This document shows, piece by piece, positions 42,375 through 54,164 of a DNA stretch of 64,000 nt (the first letter of the stretch is position 1; each line of letters starts with the position of its first letter). Origin of the DNA: Chalciporus piperatus. Its lineage: Eukaryota > Basidiomycota > Agaricomycetes > Boletales > Boletaceae. Below the pieces are notes generated by a model. That model saw only the letters and a list, made by a program, of their open reading frames with translations, did not search any database and was not told the DNA's origin. A program made the position numbers and the translations under genes. The stretch spans positions 1 through 64,000 of the forward strand of contig JBBPTG010000076.1 of NCBI GenBank assembly GCA_038093975.1. The letters are read 5' to 3'.

Positions 42375-43514
42375 GGAGCACTTGATTCCGCGACGGCAAC
42401 AGGGGCAGCCTTCCAACCAAGCTCGCGTAGACATCTTGTATTCCTTTCCATTGTTGGGATCACAGAGAGTGAGGTTTTGAGAACCGTCAGGAAAGTCATC
42501 TGTAGTCCCGGTCATGAGGCAGGTGAACGGCTGTCCAAGAAGAACATCGAAGTTAGCCCTAGCCACAACTTGAACCTGAACCATAACGTCTCCTGCCCCG
42601 AAGTTGAGCAGAAGGTTCTCAAGCACCCCCATGGTAGGGTCTTGCTCGGTGTTTGCTGACGACATAGTCATAATATGGTCGGAACAAATTGGTAGTCCAA
42701 GCTTCTCCCACACCCACTTGGGCATGGCGACAATCTCGGATCCGGAATCTAAAATGCAAGTAAGAGAGCAATCAGTGCCCATGACTCAGGCATCAACACA
42801 TCACAGAGGAAGAGAATGGTATGCGACTATTAGCTCATCCTCATGTCTGAGAATCTGATCCCCATATTTGTGTTCCACCATCCCGGGGTCGCGACCTGTC
42901 AACTTGTTAACCATAACAGTATTAGAGGAGGTTACTCGTTTAGTCGTTGTGAGATCACGGAATTGCTTCCGGAACTCTGGAGCGGCGGCAAAGAGGTCCT
43001 TGACAGGGACGGGAACACTGGACTCAAGAACTCAATCCAGGACTCGCTTGGGGGCGGAGTCATCCTCCAATGGGAAGGAGTACCTGTATTGATTGGTGTG
43101 GGCAAAGGAAGAAGACGCGTTAGCACTGAATGGTTTCACGGAAGAGTTACTCTGAGCAGGGGACGCAGATTGCGGTTGCCTCATAGCTGAAGTCTGAGGA
43201 CGCGGCACTGGAGAAGGCTTAGCCGCTGATCCCGTGACAGACAGGCCAGCGACTGGCTGAGTGGTCTGCTGAAGTTCCGGGGACAGAACCTCGAGCTCCT
43301 CGGATACAGACGCCGTCTTCGCATCTGACTTTCTGGAGGATTTCGACGGGAGGACAACTCCATCGAAATGAACTTTCTTGCCTCGTTGTCCTTTCCTAGA
43401 CGACCTATCCGCTTGGAAGCTAGCCCAGGCCTGGGTGATGTATGGCTGGAATTCTGGATCAGTGATGTTCGGGAAATAAGGAACATGCATATATGCTTCG
43501 TCGACAGAAGTCAA
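42375..43514 (-). pseudogene. Family C protease and preceding linker
   Basis: Minus 42782-42367 carries an aspartic protease-like domain with ILDSGSEIVAM and NFDVLLGQPF. 43514-42850 is a serine/proline-rich linker downstream of the Gag knuckle, with a stop or frame break near 43030. Confidence 0.75.
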
Positions 43515-44203
43515 TAGTGTTTAAAAGTCCAGTTACATAACTGGAAAAAAACCGAAACTTAACTTAACTGGAGCGAAATATAACTGAAACCAGGTGAAAA
43601 ATTGTAACTGGTTACGTCCAGTTTCAGTTACAGTTTTGTCACTTCCAAAATTTTACAAAACTGTACACAAACTGGTTATAACTGGTTATAAATAATAACC
43701 TATATATGGTCATCTACCACTATTTTTCCTGATTTTTTACAAATTTTTCCGACCTTATTTGACTTTTCTTCTGAATATTGAAGTAAATTGATGAAATGAC
43801 TGATTGAGACACACTCTACTCAAATACACATGTTAATTTGCACTACTGAGATTACATATTTGCTTGTATTTTACTTAACTTGACCTCCCTTCCAATGCTA
43901 TATCCACCAAAACATATGATAATCATGGTAATATAATAAAATGAGCATATCTTCTCAAGGACTGAACCAAATCACATGATCCAGGGGTCATTTTAAAGCT
44001 ACGAATCAGGGCTTTCTAATGTTTGTCCAGTTATTACAAAAAACCGGTCACAAACTGGTCACAAACTGGACCATAACTGATATGACAGTTATGTAGAGTT
44101 TCAGTTCAGTTAAACTGATTTTGCCAAAATTGATAACCAGTTACAGTTACAGTTTTGTCAAAAGAGGTACAAAAAATTAACTTAACTGGACTTTTAAACA
44201 CTA
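43515..44203 (+). mobile_element. Diverged hAT-like MITE (689 bp)
   Basis: Ends TAGTGTTTAAAAGTCC on both sides (inverted) but the interior uses AACTGGTTATAACTGG-type words instead of CCGGTTGCAACCGG, so it is a separate subfamily. Flanking octamers GAAGTCAA / CCAGCACC differ. Confidence 0.78.
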
Positions 44204-44205
44204 CC

Positions 44206-45654
44206 AGCACCACAACTTTCGGATCACTTTGTCCACTCGCTCATATAGAGACGGCCGTCCGCATCTCGCGTAATCCGTCCAGCACTAAGCCACTCGTTGA
44301 CATTGATGCAGGAGCGAGTAAAGTGTCCAATTATGGCACACTAGGCACACGCAGGGTCTCGGCCCGGGTTTTGTTGAGACGTAACCATAAACTCCTGCTT
44401 GATGGTAGGTACACCAGGTTGAGACATCACAGGGGCAGGAGGATGATGATGAACATGCGGAACCGGAGGGTGCGTCACGGCTGGTGCTGCAGCTGGTGCC
44501 GTTGGAACAAAGACCGGAATGGCGGACCGAAGTGCTGAACCTGTCAATAAAAACTTAGCGACGGTGATGACATCATCCATCGGGTATGGGTCATCCGGGT
44601 GCAAGTCAGGTTTGATGATCGACAGCCAGTGTCGAATCCAGTCTTGAACGTCTTGCGGAAAGCCGGCAAGGAAGAAGGACCACTGATCCATTTCTGATAG
44701 TCTTCCTGTTCTGACCAGTAGGGTGGTGATCTTGGCAAACTTCCGACAGTAGTCGCCCAAGTCTTCTTGGCTCCGCATGGGTTTCGCCCGGTAGCTTTCT
44801 ATCAAATATTGAAGGTCAGCTCGATAATAGCGTTTGTCACCCTTGCATCCAGGGTACAATTCCTTGACTGCGGTAACGAAATCGTCCCAATCCGCGTCTA
44901 CTTCCGTGTATTCGGCGAGCGTCTCCCAGAGCTCTGCCTCCTTGAGGTCAGCATACCAAACGGCTGCCTTAATCTTGCCGGCTTCCGAGAGTCTGGCTGC
45001 CATCCCAAGGATATCGATATCTTCCAGGTAGCGCAGAAGCAAAGCGGGAGTATTTCCGTCAAACTTTGGGGCATTTTGCATGCCTCTAAGGGGCATCTGA
45101 AACGGAGTGGCCATTGGTGCCGGGTGATTGACAGGTGGGTTGACAGGTGGGATGACAGGCGGGATGACAGGTGTTAAGCGAAGTGATAGCGGATTAAGAA
45201 GCGGGATCCGAGATGGCGCCGGATTGACAGGGAGGTTGACAGGTGATAAGTGAGGTGGGCTGACAGGAGATGAGCAGGCTGATTGACCTGGTTCAAAAGG
45301 TAAGGAAGGTGACGGAGGAGAGAAAAAAATCTTGGGAGGTCCTGGAGAGGATAAAGGTGTCAAGGGGAAAAGAGAAGAGTGTTGAGAGTTTTGGGAAGTT
45401 CGATGTCTTGAAGGTGAAGAATGAACAAAGGCTCCAGAAACTGCAAATGAGGCGTAGCTCAGTGTTTCCGGTTCCTGTCTCAGAAGATTGTTTAGCAAGG
45501 ACGGGTTAATAATAGAATGAACTGGTTCCACTGTCAGAGCGGAAGCAATCGAGCCAGATTGATTGGCGACGTCAGGAATGACGGAAACAAAGAAGGCAGA
45601 ATCTTGAGTAAGGTTGAGGTTGCGAAACAGGATGGGTAAATTTTCAAGTTCAAG
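44206..45654 (-). pseudogene. Family C Gag, no ATG in N-terminal 180 codons, stop in zinc knuckle
   Basis: The frame opens after a TGA (45657-45655) and has no ATG until 45114. Proline-rich N-terminus, then capsid-like VWYADLKEAELWETLAEY and DKRYYRADLQYLIESY. The TAG at 44343-44341 falls inside a CCHC knuckle: C-A-stop-C-A-I-I-G-H-F-T-R-S-C, so it is a nonsense mutation rather than the natural end. A MITE follows at 44203. I cannot tell whether the true start is a near-cognate codon or an upstream spliced exon. Confidence 0.7.
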
Positions 45655-45694
45655 TCAATGGGAGATGGGCTGAAGGGTCCTTCTTGTCGACACT

Positions 45695-45719
45695 GTTGAA
45701 TCCCTCGCGGTGGGCTCCA
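45695..45719 (-). promoter_or_regulatory. tRNA-type primer binding site, family C
   Basis: Two bases inside the LTR, the minus strand begins TGGAGCCCACCGCGAGGGAT and continues five more bases. The complementary plus strand reads as a tRNA 3' end: T-arm-like GTTGAATCCC, acceptor strand, then CCA. Confidence 0.75.
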
Positions 45720-45721
45720 GT

Positions 45722-46455
45722 TGTAAAAAAGCTAAACCCTCTGTAGGAATAGAAATCCCGAGAAGGTCAGTAGCAAATGATCAAGAAGGGTACAATTAGT
45801 TCGACCCTAAAGGGATTCCAGGGAATGAAGACAAGAAAAGGGACACATTTCCGGTGTACCAAGCCGTTGAAGAACTGGAAAATGATGTTCCGTATGAACA
45901 AACGGATATTCCGAACCACTTCCTTGCTGTTAGGTCTAGTGGAATGAAGGTGGAAACGGACGGAAAGTGTTGACGAAGGTTCCGGAGATTTAGAGAGAGA
46001 GGTTGTTGCATGGAGAAAAGAAAGGTCGATTCAAAATAAGCAAAGTACAGTCTTTTATAGTCCAGGCATACCCGAGACTCTGATAGCGACAGAACGCTAA
46101 GTGACAGTACTGGCCTAAGTATAGACAGAATAGATAACAAGACAAAAAGGAATGAGTAGAAAGTGAGGAACGTGTGACAGTAAGGAAGCGTAGTGAAGTT
46201 AGAGATCATGCATGGAAGGAAAACTTACCAGTGAATCATATCAGACCTGGACAATGGTTTCTGGGGACACGGAGGATGATACCTGTGAACAAAACAAAGG
46301 ATCTGTCATTCCCGTGTACGCACGGAACCACGGGAACGGAACCTGATAAGGACGGAAAGTTGGATATGCGGCGGAAGAAGCTGGGACGTAACGGAAAGAA
46401 AGGAAAGACATCGAGGAATGTTAAGGATGGGAAATGAGGGTAGAACACCGGCTGC
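45722..46455 (-). repeat. 5' LTR of family C, truncated (734 bp)
   Basis: Homologous to 15138-15898 but lacks the last ~27 bp (the U3 end), where a MITE fragment joins. Minus-strand TATAAAAG near 46052 could be the promoter. The R/U5 region holds a short conserved ORF starting MQQPLSLNLRNL (46012-45796). Confidence 0.85.
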
Positions 46456-46580
46456 TTTGAACTGGTTGTTGGCAGTTTCAGTCCGGTTGCCTGAGGTCTG
46501 AGTAAGTAAAAGACCGGTCCGGATCCGGTTGCCTCAAAAAGTGGTCAAAAAACCGGACTGGACCGGACTTTTAAACACTA
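46456..46580 (-). mobile_element. MITE end fragment
   Basis: The last 125 bp of a hAT-like MITE, near-identical to the inverted first ~125 bp of 14614-15137. It is fused to the truncated LTR on the left and to family B gag on the right. No duplication. Confidence 0.75.
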
Positions 46581-47870
46581 CTTCTGACTCAATGTGGTCG
46601 CGCCAGTATGCTTCCGCTTCTTGATTGGTATATGCCGCTTGATGCAACATGTAACTTGTGCTAGTGGACGGGCCAGCGGGGTAGGGGGAAGAATGAGGAG
46701 GGTAGGGTGCAGGGATGGTACCTGCGAAGGGCATCTGCCGATTGTCAAACGGCAGGAAATGTTCAACATATTGTTGAGAGTAAGGATCTCACGTAACAAC
46801 TTGTCTCTGATGTGGCCTGCGGGGCTTTGGGCACACATTTGCAAAATGACCAGGTTGGTCGCAATTGAAACAGTTTCCCCGAACGGGAGGTCTTGGCATT
46901 TGCTGTGCTGAGAGATCCATCAGGGCTCCACGACCAGGCTGCAAGCCGGTGGGAGTAAAATGGGGACCCGTATGCGGAACGGGGGGACGAGGGAGAGGAC
47001 GAGATGCTATTGGGTAACGAGGAGGGAGATACGGATAAGATGAAGAAGGCCTTGGCATGGGAGCTGGTGCCTGCCAGACTGGTGCACCACGCTCGACGAC
47101 GATGCGCTCGAATGTTCAACCCATCTTTCAATAAGTCTCTATGAGGTCGTCGAAGCTTTGCTCATCAGCATTGGTGCTGATTTGCGCCTGATAGTAAATT
47201 TTGTAATCTACTGCCTTTTTCAGAATCTCTTTCGCATGGGCATCTGTGATTTCCGATTCGTCTTTCAACAACGTGAATTCTTGTAAGCAGATGTCAATAG
47301 GCTTTCCAGCCTGTTTGAACACTTCTAACTTCCTGTAGCTCTCATGGGCGAGAACATCAATCTGGAAGTAGGCTTTGACAAGATTCTTAAATTCGTCCCA
47401 ATCGGGCCATGCCGCCACACCCATGGGACCACGTGGTCTGTCCCATTCTTCTCGTGCCTCTTCTTCCGTGGGCATGATGAGGGGAGGCGGCCGCCGCAAT
47501 TCTCGACGTGAGAGCTCCTCTATCGTCAACTGTGCAAACCAGGCTGCTTTTCTCTCGAGACGTGAGAGAACCGCCAAGCTTCGAACCTTGTTGTTCTTCC
47601 AGGTATGGACGAACTGCCAGGCATTGACCTGCGCCCACCATAACCGGAACTTGGTGGGGTCACCATCCCATGTTCCTGGGTCGGCAACTTTTTGGACACG
47701 GAGTCCGAATTGTCTGATAGTAACACCTTCAGAGCGGCGGTGAGAGCGACGACGGGATCAATGGGATCTGCCATTGGGGATCTGGGATGGGGAGTAGGTG
47801 GTCTTAGTAAATGTGGGGAAGAGGAGCGGGAGCTTTTTGATGAGGAATTGAAATGATGTGGAGGGTCTAT
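46581..47870 (-). pseudogene. Orphan family B-type Gag, copy B3
   Basis: The minus strand encodes MADPIDPVVALTAALKVLLS, capsid (RLWWAQVNAW region in pieces), QLTIEELSRRELRRPPPLIM, NADEQSFDDLIETY and the knuckle CFNCDQPGHFANVC. Frameshifts lie near 47680 and 47125. It is cut at YWRDHIESE by the MITE fragment; no LTR or pol is attached. 47871-48111 has no clear feature, only a GTTCGAGTCC B-box-like word (minus, about 48008) and a short hairpin. Confidence 0.82.
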
Positions 47871-48111
47871 GCGTATCGTGCTCGTTGCTAGAGAGAAGGA
47901 ATGAGAATGTATTGATGGGGCATGTATGTACAGGCAAGTGGTAGTGAGACAATGAAAGAGGGTGGGCGAAAAACCGAAGGTTTTCCCGGCCCGAGGCTGG
48001 ACTCGAACTGTCAGGCAAAGCAAGCTGTGATCCCAAGTGGTAGGAGTAAGCGACGCATCAAGTGAGCTTGAAGCCCCGATAGTAGGAGCTTGCAACTTAC
48101 GATCTGCGGAA

Positions 48112-49178
48112 TTATCTGACAGGGGGAAGAATGTAGCGGCGCATGGTCTTGAGTACGTCTGATTGTTGTTGAAGAAACGGAGCTAGTACGATTGCATGGT
48201 GCCGAAGGTAGAGGGTGAACGATTCGCTCGACCATCTGCCCATCGTTTTGACGATGTCAAACGGTACACCTTTGAGGAGGTAAAAGAGGGTGCCTCTGAT
48301 GCGAAGACTGTAACCTTTGAGGTCAGGGAGGTCAGGATGGCCTTTGGTAATGGAATCAATTCGTTTTGTTACCTCTTTCTTAGAAAGGGGGCGGGGGCCG
48401 CCTGTCGGGTGTTTCCAAGAAAAGAGGTGTGCAGAATCAGTGACGGAGTTGATAGCGAAATGCCTGTCGAGCATGCTTTTGGGGTCTATGCGCAATGTAG
48501 TGTTGTGCGGTGCACAGTGGGTTTCTTCTCCGTCTTTGGAGGTCTTGGTGGACGGGAGTGAAAATTTGATGACGGGTAGGCCCTCATGATTGTGCGTTAT
48601 CGTGACGCCGGCTTTTGTTATATGTTTGGACGGATCAAATTTGGATATGGTGGGAACAGTGAATTCGCCAAGACGTGCGATGCAGAAAAAGAAACACGTG
48701 AGGCAGGCGAAGATTGCTGCGTCTCGTGGATCATTGAGGTCCATTGCTAGGCCGAAATGTTCTAGGATGTCGACAGTGAAAGGGGAGCGTTTGGGTCTCC
48801 TAGATGACAAGGGTGCGAGCCTGGCTGCGCCTTCTAGCAGTGCTTTATACTCGGGGTCTTTGACTGTCCACTCTAGCCCATGAAGTAGGTGCCACGCTCT
48901 AATGGCGGCTGCGTAGTTTGCAATCATGGTGGAGCCTGAATAAGCTCCGGCACAGCTAGATAGGAAAGCAGTGAATGTGTTCGTGGATACGGGGCTCTGA
49001 GGGTATCTGGGATGTTGCTGGTATCACAGTATACATGGAAAATGAGGAGTCCTGTTCCGTAGAGTTCTTTGGTGGCCTTCGACCACGAGGCACCAATGAC
49101 GTTTAAGATGCACTCGATTTCCTGGTCGCTGAGGGGTTTGGTCCCGGAGGATCTTGGGGAGGAGTTCACGGGAGCCAC
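48112..49178 (-). pseudogene. Tyrosine recombinase of DIRS-like element
   Basis: The minus strand from MAPVNSSPRS (49178) to 48112. An N-terminal helical domain (SKATKELYGTGLLIFHVYCD) is joined through a 1-nt frameshift (about 48985-49010) to the catalytic domain: ARLGEFTVP, HSxR-like YSLRIRGTLFYLLKGVPFD, and the nucleophile region MGRWSSESFTLYLRHHA. This enzyme class inserts circular DNA without target duplications. It lies downstream of the RT/RNase H ORF of the same element, as in DIRS/Ngaro-type elements. The frameshift makes it a pseudogene unless spliced. Confidence 0.8.
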
Positions 49179-49297
49179 ATTAAGAGGCGCTGACGGGCGA
49201 GGCAGTGCGGTCGGAGGGAAGATGGGACAGGGGTGAGGTCTGGTTTGTACGGTCGAGGGGATGCATTAGAGTTAGCTGGTGTAGGGATGGGAGCGTT

Positions 49298-49417
49298 TGT
49301 TGCACTTATTGTTATTCATTTATTGTCAATTCGCCACGTTTCGCCCGCATACACTCTGCTCTGCATTATGTAATTCTTCATATTGCACTCACATCGCGTT
49401 CTCATAGCTTTCCCTCA
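49298..49417 (+). repeat. 5' LTR of copia-1 (120 bp)
   Basis: TGTTGCACTT...TTTCCCTCA. It lacks a 17-bp stretch present in the 3' LTR. Confidence 0.88.
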
Positions 49418-49709
49418 GCTCTCTCACCAGACGATCACTGAGGTATGTATTCATACATTCTAACTCACTCGCATAACTTACGACAGTTACCTAGTTGTGT
49501 TCGGGTAGGTAAATACAGTGTTCTCTCACCAGACGACCGGTTGTGTTCGGCTAGCTCGTACAGGTTATGAGCCCACTTGAGATCTGACAGATCAGAACTC
49601 AAGCTACCACGAGGTCAAGCCGCTCGAACTCTATACGTGTCGTCACACTCCAGAACGCTCGCGATCGGCCTAGATCACCCTCAATCACCACAACGATCAG
49701 TTGGTTGAA

Positions 49710-51152
49710 ATGGGCAAATATAACCATATATGTGAATTAACGGGTACTGAGAACTACTTGCAATGGCGTAAACAGATGATGTTAGCCCTCCGCGGAGAAC
49801 ATCTCTGGACCTACTGCAGCAGTGGCGCAGATCCAACAAATCTCGCCGAATTTGCTTCCGTCTTACCAATTCCAGCAAGCCTGGTCACTATCACGCCTGT
49901 CGAACAGGAGAAAATCCTCGATTGGATCGCTAAAGATGCTCAAGCCAAGGCATTGATCGATCGAAAAATCACCCCCGTCGTTGCTGCTCTTCTCAACGAA
50001 TCACAATCCGCGCGTCAACAATGCGATCTTCTTGCCCAGCATTATTCTCGTAACGATCTTCTCTCCCAGTATGAACTTTGCACGTGCATCCGCTCTGAAA
50101 AACTCAAGGATGCGGATGATGCAACACGCTATATCGGAGTCTTTGAGGACGCTCGACATCGTTTCATTCAAATGGGTGTTATGTACACCACCAAGGAGTC
50201 CGTCTTTGATCTTCTGCAGGGTTTACCTGAAGGGGTTGAATGGGAAATCTATCGCGAGCTCACGTTGAGCAAGCTATCACTCTCAATGCCCACTCCTGTG
50301 GCTTCATCTACCACTTCGACCACTTCGCCTGCTGTTGTCGCATTCACCTTCGAGGACGCAGCTAGATCGCTAACTAAGAAGGCAAACTCCATTGTGGGCA
50401 GAAGAAGACTCGCGGGACCTGGCTCAGAGTATGCAAATGCAGTCGTCAACGGGAACAAGACAGGAGGACAAATCAACCCCGCAACCGATATCCGCATCCA
50501 CAAGAACAACCCCCAGGGTGTTTGTTGCACCAACGAGCCGTGCGTAGGAAAACAACGGGCGGATACTCACGACAAACCTCACTGCTACTGGGCCGGTGGA
50601 GGAATGGAGGATAAAGCACCAGCTTGGATTCGCAATAAAATGTCGACTGCCGCTGAGACAGCAGCTGTAGCAACCACGACCCCATCCGCATCCTTCTCAC
50701 CTCACATCCATGCACGCGATCTCTCATGTGCTGCCATCTTAGATCTTGACGACAATGACAAATCCGAGCTGTCGTGCGTTTCACTACCCTACGCCTTTGC
50801 AACGATTCTCGACTCTGGAACCACATCCCATCTTATAAAAGACAGGGGGTACTTCATAGACTTCACACTGGAAGATCGTCCTCCTGTCAAAACTGCAAAC
50901 CATGGCAAGTTGTCGACCACAGGACGAGGGACCTGCGTTGTCGAGCTAACGCTCGGGGGATCCACATACCGCGTCACTCTCAAGGACTGCCTACATGCTC
51001 CCGGCGCTCTACTCAACCTATTCTCGGTAGGACGCATGCTGCAGACGGGTTGGGACTGCGACTTCAAGGGCTCGAGCTCCTCATTGCCGACTATCGCATG
51101 GAGGAGAAGTCCTTGGGGAGATGCCACTGTCGGAAAACCTATGCTACCTTAA
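49710..51152 (+). pseudogene. Copia-1 Gag and protease
   Basis: From ATG 49710. Gag of the UBN2/retrotran type with WRKQMMLALRGEHLWTYC and LLQGLPEGVEWEI. The nucleocapsid region lacks a clean CCHC knuckle. Protease motif TILDSGTTSHLI (about 50800) and the LKDCLHAPGALLNLFSVGRM segment typical of copia. The frame ends at a TAA at 51150 before integrase, which is a break, since copia polyproteins are normally continuous. Confidence 0.85.
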
Positions 51153-52460
51153 TGTTCGTTTCTTGCGCCCAGACAATCTCAACTCCTGAACGACAGTACA
51201 CAAGGAGATAACTGCGCTCGCGGACAACGAAATCGCCACATACACAAAGGTCCCGATCACCTGGGACACTTGGCATGCGCGAATGGGTCATCCCGGGACT
51301 GACTATGTCAAACGCCTCCCAATCGTCACAACCGGAGTATCTGTCGAGTCGAACAAACCGATCAGCAAATGCGAGGCTTGCATCATTTCCAAGCATCCTC
51401 GCAAGCCTTACCCCCCCTTGAACACTCCTCGAGCATCTCATATGCTAGATCTCATCCATTCTGATCTTTGTGGTCCCTTTCCCGTTCGCAGTCCTCACGG
51501 AAAACTGTACTTTATAGTCTTCCTTGACGATCACACACATCTCGTCAACGTACAGTTACTCACATCCAAGGACCAAGCATTCGACGCATGGACAATAGTC
51601 AAAGTGTTATGGGAGAATCACGCAGAAAGGAAGATCAAGGCTTTTCGATCAGACAACGGTGGGGAATTCATCGGCGCAGCATTCACCAAGGTGCTTCAGG
51701 ACGCAGGAATAGAACGACAGTTTGCATCCCCATATGCCCATCAGCAAAACGGCAAGGCCGAGCGAGCCATACGCACACTACAGGGCCGAGCGCTTGCGAT
51801 GTTAGAGACTGCCAAACTCCCGTCGAATCTATGGGGAGAAGCCGTTCTCACCATCACATATCTCTGGAACCGTACAGAATCTGCATCGCTCCCGTCGGGT
51901 ATCACTCCTTACGAAATGGTCAATGGGCGCAAACCTGATCTATCCCACCTCCGAATCTTTGGATCGAGATGCTGGGCACGTATACTCACAGAGCTCCAAA
52001 CCAAATTTGGGCCACACTCTCGACGAGCCATCTTCATGGGTTACCCAGATGGAGTCAAGGGCTACCGAGTCAGGGATGCAGTTAGCGGAGCTTTTTTTGT
52101 TGCTCGAGACATTGAGTTCGATGAAAACCTACCGAGTCTCGGAGACTGTGAGTCCGACGACAACGACAACGACAATGCACCTGTTCCTCAGGCTTCCCAA
52201 GCGGATGAATTATGTCTACACCTATTGCCGGTCCTGAAAGACCTCAAGCTGCCCACCCCCCCACTCCTGACGCCCCTCGCAAATCAACGCGAATCAAAAC
52301 ACTCACCGAAAACGGCACTGCTTGGGCAAAGGAAATAGCTGTGACACGAGCTCGTCTCAAGACACTTGAAGAACGTCGGGCAGCTGCAGCAACTCCTAGT
52401 GAGGAAACACAGAACCAGACAAACCCAGAGATCTCACTGGAGGACGTCAACGCCCTGTGA
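51153..52460 (+). pseudogene. Copia-1 integrase
   Basis: GAG-pre-integrase finger (WHARMGHPGTDYVK, CEACIISKHPR at about 51270-51400), core HSDLCGPFPVRS, FRSDNGGEFIGAAF and HQQNGKAERAIRTLQGRAL, followed by the C-terminal LRIFGSRCWARI. The Asp, Asp, Glu catalytic set is present. A frame change at about 52200-52240 leads into the pre-RT linker. Confidence 0.87.
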
Positions 52461-54164
52461 TCCATCGAGCATGACGATGACATACCGGATGTCGTGACCA
52501 ATGCAGTCATTGAAGAACACACTCACATCACCATTCGGAGCGACAAGCATCGAAACCCCTCCAACCTAGACTACGACATGAGCATCCCCCCGAAAATGTA
52601 CATGAAGCAATACAACGATCCGATTGCGAAAAATGACTCGAAGCCATGCGAAACGAGTTGCAGATGATGAAAGATATGGGGGTATACAAGGACACGCAGA
52701 TCCCGGAAGGACACAAGGCTATTGGATGTCGATGGGTACTTGAATTCAAAGAGGACAACAAGGGTGGATCCGTGTACAAAGCTCGTTTAGTCGCGCAAGG
52801 GTTTTCTCAGGTCCCAGGAATCGACTACGGCGCCACCTTTGCACCAGTCGTCAAACCAACTACCATCTGCCTCCTCGTCGCCATCACATGCCAAAACAAC
52901 TGGGAAATGGACACCTTCGACACCAAATGAGCTTTTCTCTGGGGCGTTCTCAAAGAAGAGATCTATATGCATCAGCCAAGGGGATTCGAGGAAGGGGATT
53001 GGAAGGTACTCGTTTGGCTAATGTTGCGGAGTATCTATGGCCTCAAACAATCAGCGCTCAAATGGTACGAACAAGTTCGCAGCGTCATGATCGATCTTGG
53101 ATTCATTTGCACCGAGTCGGACCACGCGCTGTTCTACTACAACGAACTCGAAGACGCCGCTTCGCAGACTCGCACCCGCTGTTTCATTGGATGGCACGTA
53201 GACGACGGTATGGCCGTATCAAATTCGAGGTCTTTCCTTGAAAAGGTGAAAAAGCGAATTGCAGAACGCTTCGGTATCCTTGAAGGACCTAGGGCCAATA
53301 GCGAAATATCTTGGAGTTCAATTCGAGCGAGACCAGGCATCACGCAAGGTCTGGATGCATCAATCCGAGTACATTGCATTCCTGCTGCAGGAATACGGCC
53401 TCGCGAACTGTGACCCCGTCCGTCTCCCAACTGATCCCAAAACTCCGCTGGGAGATCCAAACATCCAATACCCCGTCATATCAGATCTTCGCTCTGCTTA
53501 TCTGAAGATCGTCGGAGAGCTCATCTACCTCTCTATCAACACTCGTCCCGACATCTTGTTCATTGTCAACGCCTTGGTGCAGCACAACGCAAATCCTGAA
53601 CCTCGTCATTACACCATCGCCAAGCGCGTCCTTCGCTACCTCGCCGGGACAATGGATCTCCGTCTTTGTTACGAACATGACACTAGCAACAACAAGGGGC
53701 TCATTGGTTACGCTGATGCCAGCTGGGCGAACGAGACCGGCCGTCGCTCCGTCAGCAGCTATGCCTGGTACTACGCTGGAGGCCTCATCTCTCATGTCTC
53801 AAAGAAACAGGCCACCATAGCATTGTCCTCCACCGAGGCGGAGTACATGGCGGCCACTCATGTCATTCAGGAAGGCTTGTGGCTCAGATCCCTATTCGCC
53901 GAGCTCAACATTCCGTTTCGCTCACCCGTCCCTGTTTACCTTGACAACTCCGGTGCAATAGCCTTGTCGAGCGCAGCCAAATTCCATCAACGATCCAAGC
54001 ATATCGACATATGTTACCACTTCATACGCGAGCACGTCGATAACACTTCTTTCACTCTGATATGGGTTCCCACTCAAAGCAACATTTCGGACATTCTCAC
54101 AAAAGCATTACCCCGTCCCGCATTCGAAAAATTCCGTAATTCCCTCAGACTAGTAGCTCATTGA
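52461..54164 (+). pseudogene. Copia-1 RT and RNase H
   Basis: RT pieces: WVLEFKEDNKGGSVYKARLV (52646-52930), then a TGA at the start of AFLWG, MHQPRGFEEGDW and IYGLKQSALKWYEQV (52967-53250). The catalytic YVDD position reads GWHVDDGMAV. A frameshift near 53260, then FLGVQFERDQ through RNase H, IGYADASWANETGRRSVSSY, STEAEYMAATHV, DNSGAIALS and KHIDICYHFIREH to the TGA at 54162-54164. At least three inactivating lesions. Confidence 0.87.

Larger units (their letters stand above)
39185..46455 (-). mobile_element. Ty3/gypsy retrotransposon, family C (degenerate, 5' part)
   Basis: Minus strand: truncated 5' LTR (45722-46455), tRNA-type primer site, gag, protease, RT, RNase H, cut at 39184 by the B2 element. 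It contains two MITEs and a copia-2 solo LTR. The 3' part may be the fragment at 30561-31203. Confidence 0.88.

Noticed and set aside
14614..46580. A single 32-kb hAT-type transposon bounded by the inverted MITE ends
   Set aside because: The flanking octamers do not match, family B sequence is missing between the two sides, and no transposase is present inside.
47960..48075. Possible tRNA gene on the minus strand (GTTCGAGTCC)
   Set aside because: T-arm bases do not pair and no matching acceptor or A box was found.
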